Origin: Rhizobium sp. Root483D2
GTDB taxonomy: Bacteria; Pseudomonadota; Alphaproteobacteria; Rhizobiales; Rhizobiaceae
Direction: 5' to 3'
Assembly: GCF_001426685.1 (NCBI RefSeq)
Contig: NZ_LMFB01000019.1
Coordinates: 457,958-521,957, forward strand
DNA length: 64,000 bases
The position numbers and the translations under genes are program-made. Each line of letters opens with the position of its first letter. The stretch's first letter is position 1. Below the pieces are notes generated by a model. That model was given only the letters and a program-made list of their open reading frames with translations, was not told the DNA's origin and searched no databases. Below, piece after piece: positions 10,098 to 19,303 of the stretch.

Positions 10098-11099
10098 TTG
10101 AAAGCGACACTGATCCAGGCCGCCGCCCTTTCCCTGTTCCTGGCCGCTACGCCCTCGGTTGCGGCGCCGCTCGCACCGTCCGAAACCGTTCCGGTGAAAA
10201 GCCGGCAGATCGAGAATTTCAAGATCGGCTCGGATCAGAAACGGTTCGGCAAGCTGGAATTTATCGGCGGCATCGAAATGTCGTCGTCGAACGCGCTGCT
10301 CGGCGCGATTTCGTCGATCCGCTTTCGTCCGGACCGGAAGTCCTTCCTCGCGATCATGGATACCGGCCATTGGGTCGAAGGTGAAATCCGGCGCGACCAG
10401 GAGGGCAAGCTCTCCGGCACGAGCGATCTCACCGTCACCTCGATGATCGACGCCAACGGCCGCTCGGAGCAGGTCAAGGAGCGGATGGATTGCGAGGGCG
10501 TCGCCCTGCGAAACGGTGAGGTTCTGGCGAGCTATGAGGGGTTGCACCGCGTCGATGTCTATCCGGATCCGGGCTTTGCCCAGTCCGGGCCTTTGGCGAC
10601 CCTGCCGCTTCTCATTCCGGTCACGTCGCTGCGTGGCAATCGCGGTCTGGAAACCATCGCCGTCTCTCCGAAGGACAGTCCGCTTGCAGGCGGCGTCACC
10701 GTGGTGTCGGAGCTGAGTTTCGACGCGAACGGAAACCTTCTGGCTGCCGTGCTTGACGGTCCACGCAAAGGCATTTTCGGTGTCGTCCGCAAGGGGGCGT
10801 TTGCCGTGACCGACGGCGCGTTCCTGCCCAATGGCGACCTCCTCATTCTGGAGCGTCGCTTCAGCTTTGCCGAGGGCATCGGCATGCAGATCCGCCGCAT
10901 CAAGGGTGACGCTATCAAGCCGGGCGCAGTGGTCGATGGCGACATTCTTTTGAATGCCGACATGGGCTATCAGATCGACAATATGGAAGGCCTCGACGTG
11001 ATCGTCGAGCCCGGCGACACCCGCCTCATCCTCGTGCCTGACGACAATCACTCGATCCTCGAGCGCAACCTGATGCTGGAATTCCGGTTGACCGAATAG
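10098..11099 (+). CDS. esterase-like activity of phytase family protein (secreted)
   Basis: A 333-residue secreted protein of the pfam13449 group. TTG at 10098 is preferred as start: AAGGA lies seven bases before it and it gives a clean signal peptide KATLIQAAALSLFLAATPSVAA. A GTG at 10065 would give 11 extra residues before it. The mature part looks like a beta-propeller, with repeated segments such as GGIEMSSSNALLGAISSIRF, MDTGHWVEGEI and NMEGLDVIVEPGDTRLILV. Substrate is unknown; the family name comes from weak similarity to phytases. It is a single-gene unit after cobT and convergent with the VUT gene. Confidence 0.85.
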   Translation: MKATLIQAAALSLFLAATPSVAAPLAPSETVPVKSRQIENFKIGSDQKRFGKLEFIGGIEMSSSNALLGAISSIRFRPDRKSFLAIMDTGHWVEGEIRRDQEGKLSGTSDLTVTSMIDANGRSEQVKERMDCEGVALRNGEVLASYEGLHRVDVYPDPGFAQSGPLATLPLLIPVTSLRGNRGLETIAVSPKDSPLAGGVTVVSELSFDANGNLLAAVLDGPRKGIFGVVRKGAFAVTDGAFLPNGDLLILERRFSFAEGIGMQIRRIKGDAIKPGAVVDGDILLNADMGYQIDNMEGLDVIVEPGDTRLILVPDDNHSILERNLMLEFRLTE

Positions 11100-11112
11100 A
11101 AAAACAGGCAAG

Positions 11113-11142
11113 AAAAAACCCGCATCATGGGAGTGATGCGGG
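11113..11142 (-). terminator. rho-independent terminator of the VUT transporter gene
   Basis: On the minus strand a 9-10 bp stem (CCCGCATCA pairing with TGATGCGGG, five-base loop) is followed by a run of six T. It lies just past the stop of the VUT gene and just past the stop of the convergent esterase gene, so it may serve both. Confidence 0.85.
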
Positions 11143-11169
11143 CTGCATTGCTTTCATCGGGTATCCGTC

Positions 11170-11808
11170 TCAGGCGTTGGCCTTCGCACCCGGCATCGGC
11201 TTGATCACGTTCATCAATGCGCCATAGGGCAACAGCATGACCAGGCCGACGATGATCTTGACGCTGAGGTCGCCGAGCGCCCAGGAGATCCAGCGCGGTG
11301 CTTCTGCGGTCATGACGCCGAGGATCGGCGCGCTTTCGAGCGCGAAGGGATCGTTCGGGCCAAAGACCACGAAGACGGCGGCAAAGGCGAAGGAGAAGAA
11401 GATCGCGGTATCGAGGAAAGAGCCGAACAGCGACCCGATCAGCGGCGCGCGCCACCAGCTCTGCGCCCGCAGCCTGTTGAACACCGAAATATCCAGAAGC
11501 TGGCCGAACAGGAAGGCCGAACCCGAGGCGATCGCGATGCGCGGTGTGGCGACCAGCACCGACAGGACGATGGCGACGGCAAAGCCGGCAATCACCACCT
11601 TGCGGGCAGTGCGTGGTCCGAACTGGCGGTTGGTAAGGTCGGTGACGAGAAAGGCGATCGGATAGCTGAAGGCGCCCCAGGTGAGCAGATCACCCAATTG
11701 CATGCCGGCAATCGAGCCGGGCAGGGGATACTGGACCAGGAAATTGGAGGCCACGACCACGAGGGTCATCAGCGCGACATAGGTGAGAAACGTGCGGTTT
11801 TTAAGCAT
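11170..11808 (-). CDS. VUT family queuosine-precursor transporter (YhhQ-like)
   Basis: A 212-residue inner-membrane protein with about six hydrophobic segments. The family motifs are visible: LTWGAFSYPIAFLVTDLTNRQFGPRTARKV, which is split here by the family's conserved Asp/Asn/Gly positions, and a C-terminal LPYGALMNVIKP. YhhQ-type proteins import queuosine precursors such as preQ0/preQ1. Start 11808 (MLKNRTF) has AGGAT upstream; a longer start at 11880 adds a charged stretch with no ribosome site. A preQ1 riboswitch was looked for upstream and not found. Confidence 0.88.
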   Translation of the reverse strand: MLKNRTFLTYVALMTLVVVASNFLVQYPLPGSIAGMQLGDLLTWGAFSYPIAFLVTDLTNRQFGPRTARKVVIAGFAVAIVLSVLVATPRIAIASGSAFLFGQLLDISVFNRLRAQSWWRAPLIGSLFGSFLDTAIFFSFAFAAVFVVFGPNDPFALESAPILGVMTAEAPRWISWALGDLSVKIIVGLVMLLPYGALMNVIKPMPGAKANA

Positions 11809-11912
11809 TTTTTTATCCTGGGGTATGCCACCAGTTGGAGCGATCGGAGCCCGCTCTTTGCCATGCTTTTGGGCCGGCAAGCGCAGACGGTTTACAGTCT
11901 ATAGGACACGAG

Positions 11913-11944
11913 AAAAAGGCTCGCCGGTTGCCCTAGCAAGCCTT
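11913..11944 (-). terminator. rho-independent terminator of rpmB
   Basis: On the minus strand AAGGCTTGC and GCGAGCCTT form a nine-pair stem (one G-T pair) around an 11-base loop, followed by TTTCTC. It starts 27 bases after the rpmB stop. Confidence 0.75.
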
Positions 11945-11970
11945 CTCATCTGTGTAATCAAGTGTGCCGG

Positions 11971-12273
11971 TTAAGCGGCGACAGCGACGGCTTCAGCCGT
12001 CTTCTTGACGATCTGGCGGCGCAGCAGGCGAGCGCGCATCGACAGCTCGACTTCGTCAGCCTTGATCAGGAATGCGTCGAGACCACCGCGGTGTTCAACC
12101 GAACGCAAAGCTGCGGCCGAAACGCGCAGACGGTAACGCTGGCCGAGCACGTCGGAAATCAACGTAACCTGGCACAGGTTCGGAAGGAACTTGCGCTTGG
12201 TCTTGTTGTTTGCGTGGCTCACATTGTTGCCCGACTGGACGCCCTTGCCGGTCAATTCGCAACTACGGGACAT
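11971..12273 (-). CDS. rpmB: 50S ribosomal protein L28
   Basis: A 100-residue L28. The N-terminus [20 protein letters not shown] is the family signature, and [13 protein letters not shown] follows. The C-terminal basic part ([22 protein letters not shown]) binds 23S rRNA. An in-frame upstream extension is just leader sequence. A near-perfect promoter lies 95 bases upstream and a terminator follows, so the gene is monocistronic. Confidence 0.97.
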   Translation of the reverse strand: MSRSCELTGKGVQSGNNVSHANNKTKRKFLPNLCQVTLISDVLGQRYRLRVSAAALRSVEHRGGLDAFLIKADEVELSMRARLLRRQIVKKTAEAVAVAA

Positions 12274-12367
12274 GATGCACCTATTTTTCTTTTCGCCTTC
12301 GGTCCATGCGTTGGCGGGCCATATGCCCAGGCCGCATTCCGTTGGCCATGATTGGAAAGTTGCGGTT

Positions 12368-12396
12368 CTATAGTCAGACAGAGCCGCGGCGTCAAG
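12368..12396 (-). promoter_or_regulatory. promoter of rpmB
   Basis: On the minus strand CTTGAC (12396-12391), a 17-base spacer and CTATAG (12373-12368). This matches the rhizobial housekeeping consensus CTTGAC-N17-CTATAT at 11 of 12 positions. It would give a leader of about 90 bases before the rpmB ATG. The rest of the 350-base gap up to 12623 shows no further gene. Confidence 0.75.
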
Positions 12397-12623
12397 CCAA
12401 ACCTTCGTTTTCCGGGAAAAACTCTTGAGAAACGCAGGGTCTTTCAAGCCGGAGATGCCGTACGGTTTGGATTCTCCTCGTCCCTATACATCTTTGCGGC
12501 GGGCAATTCTACTTTATTGGTCCATGCGTTAAGGCTTGTGGCAAAAGCGGGGTTTGCGGCGCAGAAATGCCGTAAACACACCGTATCGGCTGTTGTCGCA
12601 TGACCAATTGGAAGGGCTGAGGA

Positions 12624-13400
12624 ATGAACTGGCGCATCGGTGTCTCGGCGCTTCTGGCGTTTGCAACGGCAACGTTTTCCACAGGTACGGCTTTTGCCGC
12701 CGATATCACGCATAATACGGATTACAGCATCTCGCTTGCCGGCCTACCGATTGCCAAGGCCTCGTTCCATACGGCATTGAACGACAAGCGCTACACCATT
12801 TCCGGCACGATGAACTCGGCAGGGCTTGCCGATATTTTTGCAAAGACCTCGGGTGAAACCTCGGTATCTGGCGTCATCGGCCGTGACCAGCTGAGTGCTT
12901 CCGAATACCGGGTGCGCTATCAGAGCGGTAAGAAGGGCCGGGCGATCGATGTCCAGTTCCGTGATGGCGATGTGGTATCCGCCTCGATGAAACCGCCGCG
13001 CAAGATCCCGAAAAACTGGGTGCCGGTGACCAAGGCCGATATGCGCAATGTCGTCGATCCGCTCTCCGGCCTGATCTTTCCGGCCGATACGCGGGTCTGC
13101 CCGAAAAGCGTGCCGGTCTTTGACGGCGAATCGCGCATGGACCTGAAGCTCTCGCCCAAGGGCACAAAGCCCTTCAAGACGGAGGGTTTTTCGGGCGATG
13201 TCATCGTCTGCGGTATCAAGTTCGTGCCGAAATCCGGCTTCCGCAAGGGCCGCGACGACGTCGATTACCTGCGCAAGCTGGAAACCATGGAAATCTGGTT
13301 TGCCAAGGCTGAAGCGGTGAATGTATATGCTCCGGTCTACGTCCGCATCCCCACCAGCTACGGCCCGGTCACCATCTGGGCCACGCGGTTCGGAAGCTGA
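12624..13400 (+). CDS. DUF3108 domain-containing periplasmic protein
   Basis: A 258-residue protein with a clear signal peptide (MNWRIGVSALLAFATATFS, cleavage near AFA-AD at 25). The mature domain is the DUF3108 beta-barrel-like fold with SISLAGLPIAKASF at the start and the paired VCPKSVPVFDGE / VIVCGIKF cysteine segments (about 153 and 192). DUF3108 proteins are envelope proteins of uncertain function. It is followed 29 bases later by a DMT exporter gene on the same strand. Confidence 0.88.
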   Translation: MNWRIGVSALLAFATATFSTGTAFAADITHNTDYSISLAGLPIAKASFHTALNDKRYTISGTMNSAGLADIFAKTSGETSVSGVIGRDQLSASEYRVRYQSGKKGRAIDVQFRDGDVVSASMKPPRKIPKNWVPVTKADMRNVVDPLSGLIFPADTRVCPKSVPVFDGESRMDLKLSPKGTKPFKTEGFSGDVIVCGIKFVPKSGFRKGRDDVDYLRKLETMEIWFAKAEAVNVYAPVYVRIPTSYGPVTIWATRFGS

Positions 13401-13429
13401 CATTTCCATTTGCGCCGGGGGGCACAGGC

Positions 13430-14320
13430 ATGAAGGTCAAGGCAACGCTGATCGGCTTTTCGGCGATCCTGATGTGGTCGCTGCTGGCGCTGTTTACCGC
13501 CGCCTCCGGCACGATGCCGCCTTTCCAGCTCTCGGCCATCTGCTTTTCGATCGGCAGTATTCCAGGCCTCGCCGTCCTGGCGCTGAAGCCCGCGCGGCTC
13601 AAGCTTCTCAGGCAGCCGGCACAGGTCTGGATCGTCGGCATTGCCGGACTGTTCGGCTACCATTTCCTCTATTTCACGGCGCTTCGGAATGCGCCGGCTG
13701 TTGAGGCCGGGCTGATAGCCTATCTGTGGCCGCTGCTGATCGTCGTCGGTTCGGCGCTTTTGCCGGGCGAGCGGCTGCGCTGGTATCATGTCGCGGGCGC
13801 CGTCTGCGGTCTGGCCGGCACGATCCTGATCGTGGCGCGCAACGGCGTCCAGTTCGATGATGCCTATGTGATGGGCTATAGCGCGGCTTTGGCCTGCGCC
13901 TTCACCTGGTCGGGATATTCGCTGCTGACGCGGCGGTTCGAGGCGGTTTCGACCGATGTCGTCACCGGCTTTTGCCTGGCAACTGCGGCGCTGTCGTTCC
14001 TGTGCCATCTTGGGCTCGAAACCACGGTCTGGCCGGAAAGCGCCACGCAATGGATTGCGGTTGTGGGTCTTGGCCTCTTGCCGGTCGGGGCTGCCTTCTA
14101 TGCCTGGGATTACGGCGTCAAGAACGGCAATATCCAGATCCTCGGTGTTGCCAGCTATGCGGCACCGGTTCTGTCCACGCTGGTGCTGATCGCCTTCGGT
14201 TTTGCCGAGCCGTCGTGGCGCATTGCGCTCGCCTGCCTGTTCGTCACGGGCGGCGCGGTGCTGGCGGCCAAGGATATCATTTTCCGGGACCGGTCGCGCG
14301 CCGCGCAGCCCGCCGCGTAG
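13430..14320 (+). CDS. DMT superfamily exporter (YddG/EamA type)
   Basis: A 296-residue inner-membrane protein with ten hydrophobic helices and two EamA repeats. The opening KVKATLIGFSAILMWS is close to that of YddG aromatic amino acid exporters. The second half has the repeat with GVQFDDAYVMGYSAALACAFTW. Substrate is inferred as amino acids or methyl viologen-like compounds, not proven. It ends only two bases from the stop of the convergent cupin gene. Confidence 0.85.
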   Translation: MKVKATLIGFSAILMWSLLALFTAASGTMPPFQLSAICFSIGSIPGLAVLALKPARLKLLRQPAQVWIVGIAGLFGYHFLYFTALRNAPAVEAGLIAYLWPLLIVVGSALLPGERLRWYHVAGAVCGLAGTILIVARNGVQFDDAYVMGYSAALACAFTWSGYSLLTRRFEAVSTDVVTGFCLATAALSFLCHLGLETTVWPESATQWIAVVGLGLLPVGAAFYAWDYGVKNGNIQILGVASYAAPVLSTLVLIAFGFAEPSWRIALACLFVTGGAVLAAKDIIFRDRSRAAQPAA

Positions 14321-14322
14321 AC

Positions 14323-14766
14323 TTAGAGCGCAGACGGCTGCCAGCCGGGCGGGGCCATTTCAAAGGCCGAGAAATCAAAGCCCGGTGAAACGGTGCAGCC
14401 CACCAGCGTCCAGGCACCAAGCGAAGTTGCCGATTGCCAGCCGTTCGCCGGCACCACGGCCTGCGGCAGTTCGCCGATCAGGATATTCGAGCCGAGCTTG
14501 ATGGTCGTGGCAGGCTTGCCATCCTCAGCGATGCTGAGCGCCAGGGGCGCACCGGCATAGAAGTGCCAGACCTCGACCGCATCGCGGACCCGGTGCCAGT
14601 GCGAGCGTTCGCCGCGCTCCAGGAGATAATAGATGGCCGTCGAGTATCCTCGCGGGCCGCCTGCTGTGTCCTTGAAGGTCTGGATATACCAGCCGCCTTC
14701 CGGATGGCGCTGCATGTTCAACGTTTCGATAATGGCTTTCGCCGAGAGCGGCAGTTGGACGTCCAT
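14323..14766 (-). CDS. cupin domain protein (DUF985/Cupin_5)
   Basis: A 147-residue single-domain cupin. Family segments are visible: LNMQRHPEGGWYIQTFKD, IYYLLERGERSHWHRV (metal-type histidines), VWHFYAGAPLAL, and TLVGCTVSPGFDFSAFEM at the end. Function is unknown in the family; some members act on sugars. Its ATG overlaps the gloB stop by one base (TGATG), so the two are translated together. Confidence 0.9.
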   Translation of the reverse strand: MDVQLPLSAKAIIETLNMQRHPEGGWYIQTFKDTAGGPRGYSTAIYYLLERGERSHWHRVRDAVEVWHFYAGAPLALSIAEDGKPATTIKLGSNILIGELPQAVVPANGWQSATSLGAWTLVGCTVSPGFDFSAFEMAPPGWQPSAL

Positions 14767-15536
14767 CAGAAATTGTCCTTGCGCTTGCGGATTTCGGCAA
14801 AGACCTCAGCGTCCGATGCGTTGTCCATATGCAGATGTGCCCTTATGGCCGCGTCATGCGGCCGCAGGAAGGGGTTGGTTGTCTTTTCCAGTCCCAGTGT
14901 CGTCGGCGCGGTGAAGGCGCCCTTGGCGCGCAACGCCTCGATCTCGGCCGCCCGCGATTTCAGCGCCGCATTGTCCGGATCGACGGTGACGGCAAAGCGG
15001 GCGTTGGACAGCGTATATTCATGGCCGAAATAGACCACCGTATCGTCCGGCAGCGCCATCAGTTTTTGTAGCGAGGCCCACATCTGCGCCGGTGTACCTT
15101 CGAACAGACGGCCGCAGCCGAGCGCAAACAGCGTATCAGCGGAAAACAGCAGCTTGTCGTCTGGAAAATAGAAACAGATATGCCCGGCCGTGTGCCCCGG
15201 CGTTTCGAAAACATGAACTTTGTGGCCGGCAAATTCGAAGTCACCACCGTCGCCAATGGTCATGTCGATGCCGGGAATTTTCTTGGCTTCGTTTTCCGGG
15301 CCGATGATCGTCGCCTCATAACGCGTCTTCAGCGCCAGGTTGGCGTCCACATGGTCGGTATGATGATGGGTGGTGAGAATATGCGTCAGCGTCCAGCCCC
15401 GGCGTTTCAAGGCGTCGAGGATCGGCTGTTCCTCCGGCGCATCGATCGAGGCGGTGGCGCCCGTTTCCGGATCGTGGATCAGCACGCCGAAATTGTCGGA
15501 GCGGCATGGGAACAGTTCGATGTCGAGTTTGGCCAT
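14766..15536 (-). CDS. gloB: hydroxyacylglutathione hydrolase (glyoxalase II)
   Basis: GloB hydrolyses S-D-lactoylglutathione to lactate and glutathione, the second step of methylglyoxal detoxification. The 256 residues have the metallo-beta-lactamase motif THHHTDH (H57, H59, D61, H62), the [10 protein letters not shown] strand that supplies another metal histidine, and the C-terminal HAGH domain with glutathione-binding lysine/arginine residues ([13 protein letters not shown]). It is divergent from the methyltransferase gene, an arrangement common in Rhizobiales. Confidence 0.96.
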   Translation of the reverse strand: MAKLDIELFPCRSDNFGVLIHDPETGATASIDAPEEQPILDALKRRGWTLTHILTTHHHTDHVDANLALKTRYEATIIGPENEAKKIPGIDMTIGDGGDFEFAGHKVHVFETPGHTAGHICFYFPDDKLLFSADTLFALGCGRLFEGTPAQMWASLQKLMALPDDTVVYFGHEYTLSNARFAVTVDPDNAALKSRAAEIEALRAKGAFTAPTTLGLEKTTNPFLRPHDAAIRAHLHMDNASDAEVFAEIRKRKDNF

Positions 15537-15625
15537 GAGAGAATTCCTGCGGAGGGGCGGGGCGTTATGGCGAATGTAGTGAGCCGCGCCTTGAAGTCCA
15601 CCTGTTCCAGTCTAACATGCATGTC

Positions 15626-16369
15626 ATGCACGCAGATATCGTCGACCTTCGCCAGTTCTATCATTCCCGCCTCGGGCGCTTTGCCGAACAATCGATCGGC
15701 ATGGCGCTGTCGTCCGTCTGGGCGCGGTTGCCGGAAGAGCGGTTGGTGGGGCTCGGATATGCCGTTCCCTATCTCGATCGTTTCCGCGCCGATACGGAGC
15801 GGACCTTTGCCTTCATGCCGGCGGGGCAGGGCGCGGTAAACTGGCCGGTGGCAGAGCTGTCCTCGACGGCGTTGATCTTCGACGAGGAATTGCCGCTGCC
15901 TGATTCGTCGATCGACCGGGTGCTGATGGTGCATTCGCTGGAATTTGCGGAAAATCCACGCGAAACGATGAAGGAGCTCTGGCGCATTCTGGCGCCGGGC
16001 GGACGGCTGGTCATCGTCGTGCCGAATCGCCGTGGCGTCTGGGCGCGCATGGAGCACACGCCGTTCGGGTCAGGTAGGCCCTATTCGCGCGGACAGCTCA
16101 CCGCATTGCTGCGCGAAACCAATTTCACCCCCGGCGCCTCCGCCGATGCCCTGTTTTTCCCGCCGTCGAAACTGAAACTGATCCTGAAGATGCGCCAGGC
16201 ATTCGAGCGCATCGGCCGCTCGCTCTGGCCGGTGTTTTCCGGCGTCATCATCGTCGAGGCGCAAAAGCGGCTCTACCAAGGCCTTCCGGTCGCCGCCCGC
16301 GCCTCGCGCCGTGTCTTCGTGCCGGTGCTCGCGCCACAGGGCGTTCCGACGACGCGGGATGTTGGGTAG
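15626..16369 (+). CDS. class I SAM-dependent methyltransferase
   Basis: A 247-residue Methyltransf_11-like protein. Start 15626 gives MHADIVDLRQFYHSRLGR, preferred over an ATG nine bases earlier. The usual glycine-rich SAM motif is weak (about residue 40, VGLGYAVPYLDRF). Motifs LPLPDSSIDRVLMVHSLEF and LWRILAPGGRLVIVVPNRRG are clear. Substrate is unknown. It is divergent from gloB, so a role near glyoxal stress is possible but untested. A mosaic palindrome follows its stop. Confidence 0.85.
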   Translation: MHADIVDLRQFYHSRLGRFAEQSIGMALSSVWARLPEERLVGLGYAVPYLDRFRADTERTFAFMPAGQGAVNWPVAELSSTALIFDEELPLPDSSIDRVLMVHSLEFAENPRETMKELWRILAPGGRLVIVVPNRRGVWARMEHTPFGSGRPYSRGQLTALLRETNFTPGASADALFFPPSKLKLILKMRQAFERIGRSLWPVFSGVIIVEAQKRLYQGLPVAARASRRVFVPVLAPQGVPTTRDVG

Positions 16370-16397
16370 GTCCATTTTGGCCACGGAGCCCGCTCGT

Positions 16398-16560
16398 CCC
16401 CCTCTGTCACGGAGCCGGTCCTCGGGCTTGCCGAAGGCAAGACCCGGGGGTGACATCTCCCCCTCAAGGGGGGAGATTATTCCTTTCCCTTATGGCGACA
16501 GAGCTGGCGGCTAATCTCCCCCCTTGAGGGGGAGATGTCGGCGTCGCCGACAGAGGGGGG
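16398..16560. repeat. RIME-like intergenic mosaic palindrome, copy A
   Basis: A 163-base element between the methyltransferase and hisC genes. An inner perfect 28-bp inverted repeat lies at 16452-16479 and 16512-16539. An outer 11-bp inverted repeat (CCCCCTCTGTC) lies at 16398-16408 and 16549-16559. The architecture resembles the intergenic mosaic elements described in rhizobia. It shares sequence blocks with copy B (26978-27146). Confidence 0.85.
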
Positions 16561-16655
16561 TAAGTCACAGGCGCGAGCCAAGCATCGCACTCGACAAAAA
16601 CCCGCTGCACCGGTATTGGCTGAGCGTCATTTCCCTGTTGCCGAAAGCTGATCCC

Positions 16656-17762
16656 ATGAGCGCAGACATCCAGAGCCCCACGCCACGTCCCGGTATCCTT
16701 GATATTGCCGCTTACGTGCCGGGCAAGGAGCATGCGCCGGGTGTCGCCAAGGTCTATAAGCTGTCTTCGAACGAGACCCCGTTGGGGCCAAGCCCGAAGG
16801 CGATCGAGGCCTTCCAGAAGGCTGCGGCCAAGCTTGAAATCTATCCGGACGGCCAGGCGATCGAATTGCGCGAGGCGATCGCCTCCGTCTATGGCCTCAA
16901 CATCGCCAACCTGATGTGCGGCAACGGGTCCGATGAACTGCTCGGCCTGCTCTGCCACGTCTATCTGGCGCCCGGCGATGAGGCGATCATCACCGAGCAT
17001 GGCTTCCTGGTTTACAAGATCCAGATCATGGGGGCCGGCGCGACGCCGGTCACCGTGAAGGAAACCGATTGCCAGGTCACTGTCGATGCCATTCTTGCTG
17101 CGGTCACGCCGAACACCAAAATGGTCTTTCTTGCCAATCCCGGCAACCCGACGGGCACCTATGTTCCGGTCGACGAAGTGCGCCGCCTGCAGGCCGGCCT
17201 GCCGAAGAACGTCATCCTGGTTCTCGACGCTGCCTATGCCGAATATGTCCGCCGCAATGATTATGAGGCGGGCCTCGAGCTGGTGTCGTCCAACCGGAAC
17301 GTGGTGATGACCCGCACGTTTTCGAAAATCCATGGGCTTGCAGCGCTCAGGATCGGCTGGATGTATGCGCCGCTTGCCATCATCGATGCGCTGAACCGGG
17401 TGCGCGGACCCTTCAACATGAATGCGCCGGCCATTGCCGCCGGTGCCGCTGCGATCCGCGATCAGGCTTTCGCCGCAACCGCCGTCGAGCACAATCAGCT
17501 CTGGCTCGGCAAGCTGACCGATGCGCTCTCGGCGCTCGGTTTGCGCGTGACGCCGTCGGTCACCAATTTCGTGCTGATCCATTTCCCCGATCTCGACGGC
17601 AAGCGTGCGCCGGAGGCCGATGAATTCCTGACTAGCCGTGGCTTCATCCTGCGCGCGGTGCGCGGCTATGGGCTTCCCAATGCGCTGCGCATGACCGTCG
17701 GCTCGGCCGAGGCCAATGAGGGTGTGATTGCCGCACTCACCGAATTTATGGGCCGGGTGTGA
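16656..17762 (+). CDS. hisC: histidinol-phosphate aminotransferase-like (HisC2) PLP enzyme
   Basis: A 368-residue class I/II aminotransferase of the HisC branch. It has [15 protein letters not shown] (39-53), the NPGNPTGTY motif (161-169), DAAYAEY, and the PLP lysine in [17 protein letters not shown] (K224). Start 16656 ([10 protein letters not shown]) removes a long stretch that translates the repeat. It overlaps tyrA by one base, which suggests the main substrate is phenylpyruvate/hydroxyphenylpyruvate or prephenate rather than, or besides, imidazole acetol phosphate; rhizobia usually carry several HisC paralogues. Confidence 0.92.
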   Translation: MSADIQSPTPRPGILDIAAYVPGKEHAPGVAKVYKLSSNETPLGPSPKAIEAFQKAAAKLEIYPDGQAIELREAIASVYGLNIANLMCGNGSDELLGLLCHVYLAPGDEAIITEHGFLVYKIQIMGAGATPVTVKETDCQVTVDAILAAVTPNTKMVFLANPGNPTGTYVPVDEVRRLQAGLPKNVILVLDAAYAEYVRRNDYEAGLELVSSNRNVVMTRTFSKIHGLAALRIGWMYAPLAIIDALNRVRGPFNMNAPAIAAGAAAIRDQAFAATAVEHNQLWLGKLTDALSALGLRVTPSVTNFVLIHFPDLDGKRAPEADEFLTSRGFILRAVRGYGLPNALRMTVGSAEANEGVIAALTEFMGRV

Positions 17763-18685
17763 TGGCACAGCAATTCGAAACCATCGCGCTGATCGGCATC
17801 GGCCTGATCGGCTCGTCGATCGCCCGCGAGATCAAGGACAAGGGCCTCGCCGGTACCGTCGTGGTCTCGACGCGCAGCGACGCGACGCTGAAGCGGGCAG
17901 AGCAGCTGAACCTGGGCGACCGCTACACGACATCGGCGGCCGATGCGGTGAAGGATGCAGATCTGGTCATCGTCTCGGTGCCGGTCGGTGCTTCCGGCGC
18001 TGTCGCTGCCGAGATCGCGCCGAACCTCAAGCCGGGCGCCATCGTCACCGATGTCGGCTCGACCAAAGGCTCTGTCATCGCCCAGATGGCGCCGCATATG
18101 CCGCAGGGCGTGCATTTCATCCCCGGGCATCCGATTGCGGGTACCGAATATTCCGGCCCGGATGCCGGCTTCATCGGCCTGTTCAAGGGCCGCTGGTGCA
18201 TCCTGACGCCGCTGCCGGATACCGACGAAACCGCCAAGGCCAAGCTGCGGACGTTCTGGGAAACGCTGGGGTCGATGGTCGATGACATGGACCCCGAGCA
18301 TCACGACAAGGTTCTGGCGATCGTCTCGCATCTTCCGCATATCATTGCCTACAACATTGTCGGCACGGCGGATGATCTGGAAGCGGTGACCGAATCCGAA
18401 GTGATCAAATATTCCGCTTCCGGTTTCCGCGACTTCACCCGTCTTGCAGCATCAGACCCGACCATGTGGCGCGACGTCTGCCTGCACAACAAGGATGCTA
18501 TCCTCGAAATGCTGTCGCGCTTTTCCGAGGACCTTGCCTATCTGCAACGGGCGATCCGCTGGGGCGACGGCGACAAGCTGTTCGACCTCTTCACCCGCAC
18601 CCGCGCCATCCGCCGCTCGATCGTCCAGGCGGGCCAGGATACGGACATGGCTGACTTCGGCCGGCATGCGATGGATCAGAAGTAG
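17762..18685 (+). CDS. tyrA: prephenate/arogenate dehydrogenase family protein
   Basis: This 307-residue enzyme oxidatively decarboxylates prephenate or arogenate on the tyrosine branch. It has the NAD(P)-binding GIGLIGSSIA (12-21), DVGSTKGSV, the substrate histidine in GVHFIPGHPIAGTE, and the C-terminal all-helical dimer domain. Its ATG overlaps the hisC TGA (TGATG). The enzyme lacks fused chorismate mutase or ACT domains, so it is of the small cyclohexadienyl dehydrogenase kind. Confidence 0.95.
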   Translation: MAQQFETIALIGIGLIGSSIAREIKDKGLAGTVVVSTRSDATLKRAEQLNLGDRYTTSAADAVKDADLVIVSVPVGASGAVAAEIAPNLKPGAIVTDVGSTKGSVIAQMAPHMPQGVHFIPGHPIAGTEYSGPDAGFIGLFKGRWCILTPLPDTDETAKAKLRTFWETLGSMVDDMDPEHHDKVLAIVSHLPHIIAYNIVGTADDLEAVTESEVIKYSASGFRDFTRLAASDPTMWRDVCLHNKDAILEMLSRFSEDLAYLQRAIRWGDGDKLFDLFTRTRAIRRSIVQAGQDTDMADFGRHAMDQK

Positions 18686-18991
18686 GCGGTTCTTTACTGC
18701 GGCGTCTGGCAATGTTCGAAGACGTTTATTCCGCTTCGTAAGGCTCTTGCACGTGAATGCACGTTAAAGTAGCTTTTCTTCTATTATGAAGAGTGTTTTT
18801 GCGTGCGCTGCCGCTTGACTTATGCGTGTTTCGCGTCGAACTTGCGAGGATAGCGAGTGGATGGCTAACGAGCCGTTTCATAAGAACCAGAGCGTTTCAC
18901 ATCGTTTGTATTGACGAACATGATGGGCAGGCGAAGATCTGATCAACCTCGCGAATGTCGAGTGCGTTGAGCACTGGAAGGACGTGATGCA
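18686..18991. other. 306-base intergenic region before the two-gene islet
   Basis: This gap is visibly richer in A and T than the flanking genes. No gene longer than a 17-codon ORF (18861, no ribosome site) was seen. A CTTGAC occurs at about 18815 but has no matching -10 at 17 bases. The last bases hold the GGAAGGA ribosome site of the next gene. Confidence 0.5.
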
Positions 18992-19303
18992 GTGAGTGAC
19001 ACTAAACCAAACTACGATTCTGTTGCCGCTAGCGAACATTTTCAACGAGTCATCCGAGAAACCTTTGGTCAAGATGAGCGGCCCGCTGAGATCAAACATG
19101 TCGCTGAAGTCTATCTGAACATGATTTCCATCCTCGACATCGTCTTTGCGATGGGGCAGGCGTTCGAATCCATGCAACTGACCTCGGAGCAGCGCCAGTT
19201 ATTCGATAGAGCCCGCGGACCTCTGCAAAGTCTCATGCACGGCATTGGTACCGGCGTAACAAATCTAGCCCCATCGAAGGGAGAGCCAGATGGCGATGCC
19301 TAA
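18992..19303 (+). CDS. hypothetical protein, islet gene 1 (103 aa)
   Basis: A 103-residue soluble protein that I do not recognise. It starts with GTG, with AAGGA nine bases upstream. It is mostly predicted helix, with a central stretch VAEVYLNMISILDIVFAMGQ (about 43-62) that is amphipathic rather than clearly transmembrane, and a flexible C-terminus with GEPDGDA. Codon use and base composition look less GC-biased than the neighbours. Its last 14 bases overlap the next gene, so the two are a cotranscribed pair between core genes tyrA and the DUF2125 gene, as expected for a recent insertion. Confidence 0.72.
   Translation: MSDTKPNYDSVAASEHFQRVIRETFGQDERPAEIKHVAEVYLNMISILDIVFAMGQAFESMQLTSEQRQLFDRARGPLQSLMHGIGTGVTNLAPSKGEPDGDA

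Noticed and set aside
11809..11960. preQ1 riboswitch upstream of the queuosine-precursor transporter
   Set aside because: The leader was examined on the minus strand; neither the preQ1-I core nor an A-rich tail in the right place was seen. Part of it is the rpmB terminator.
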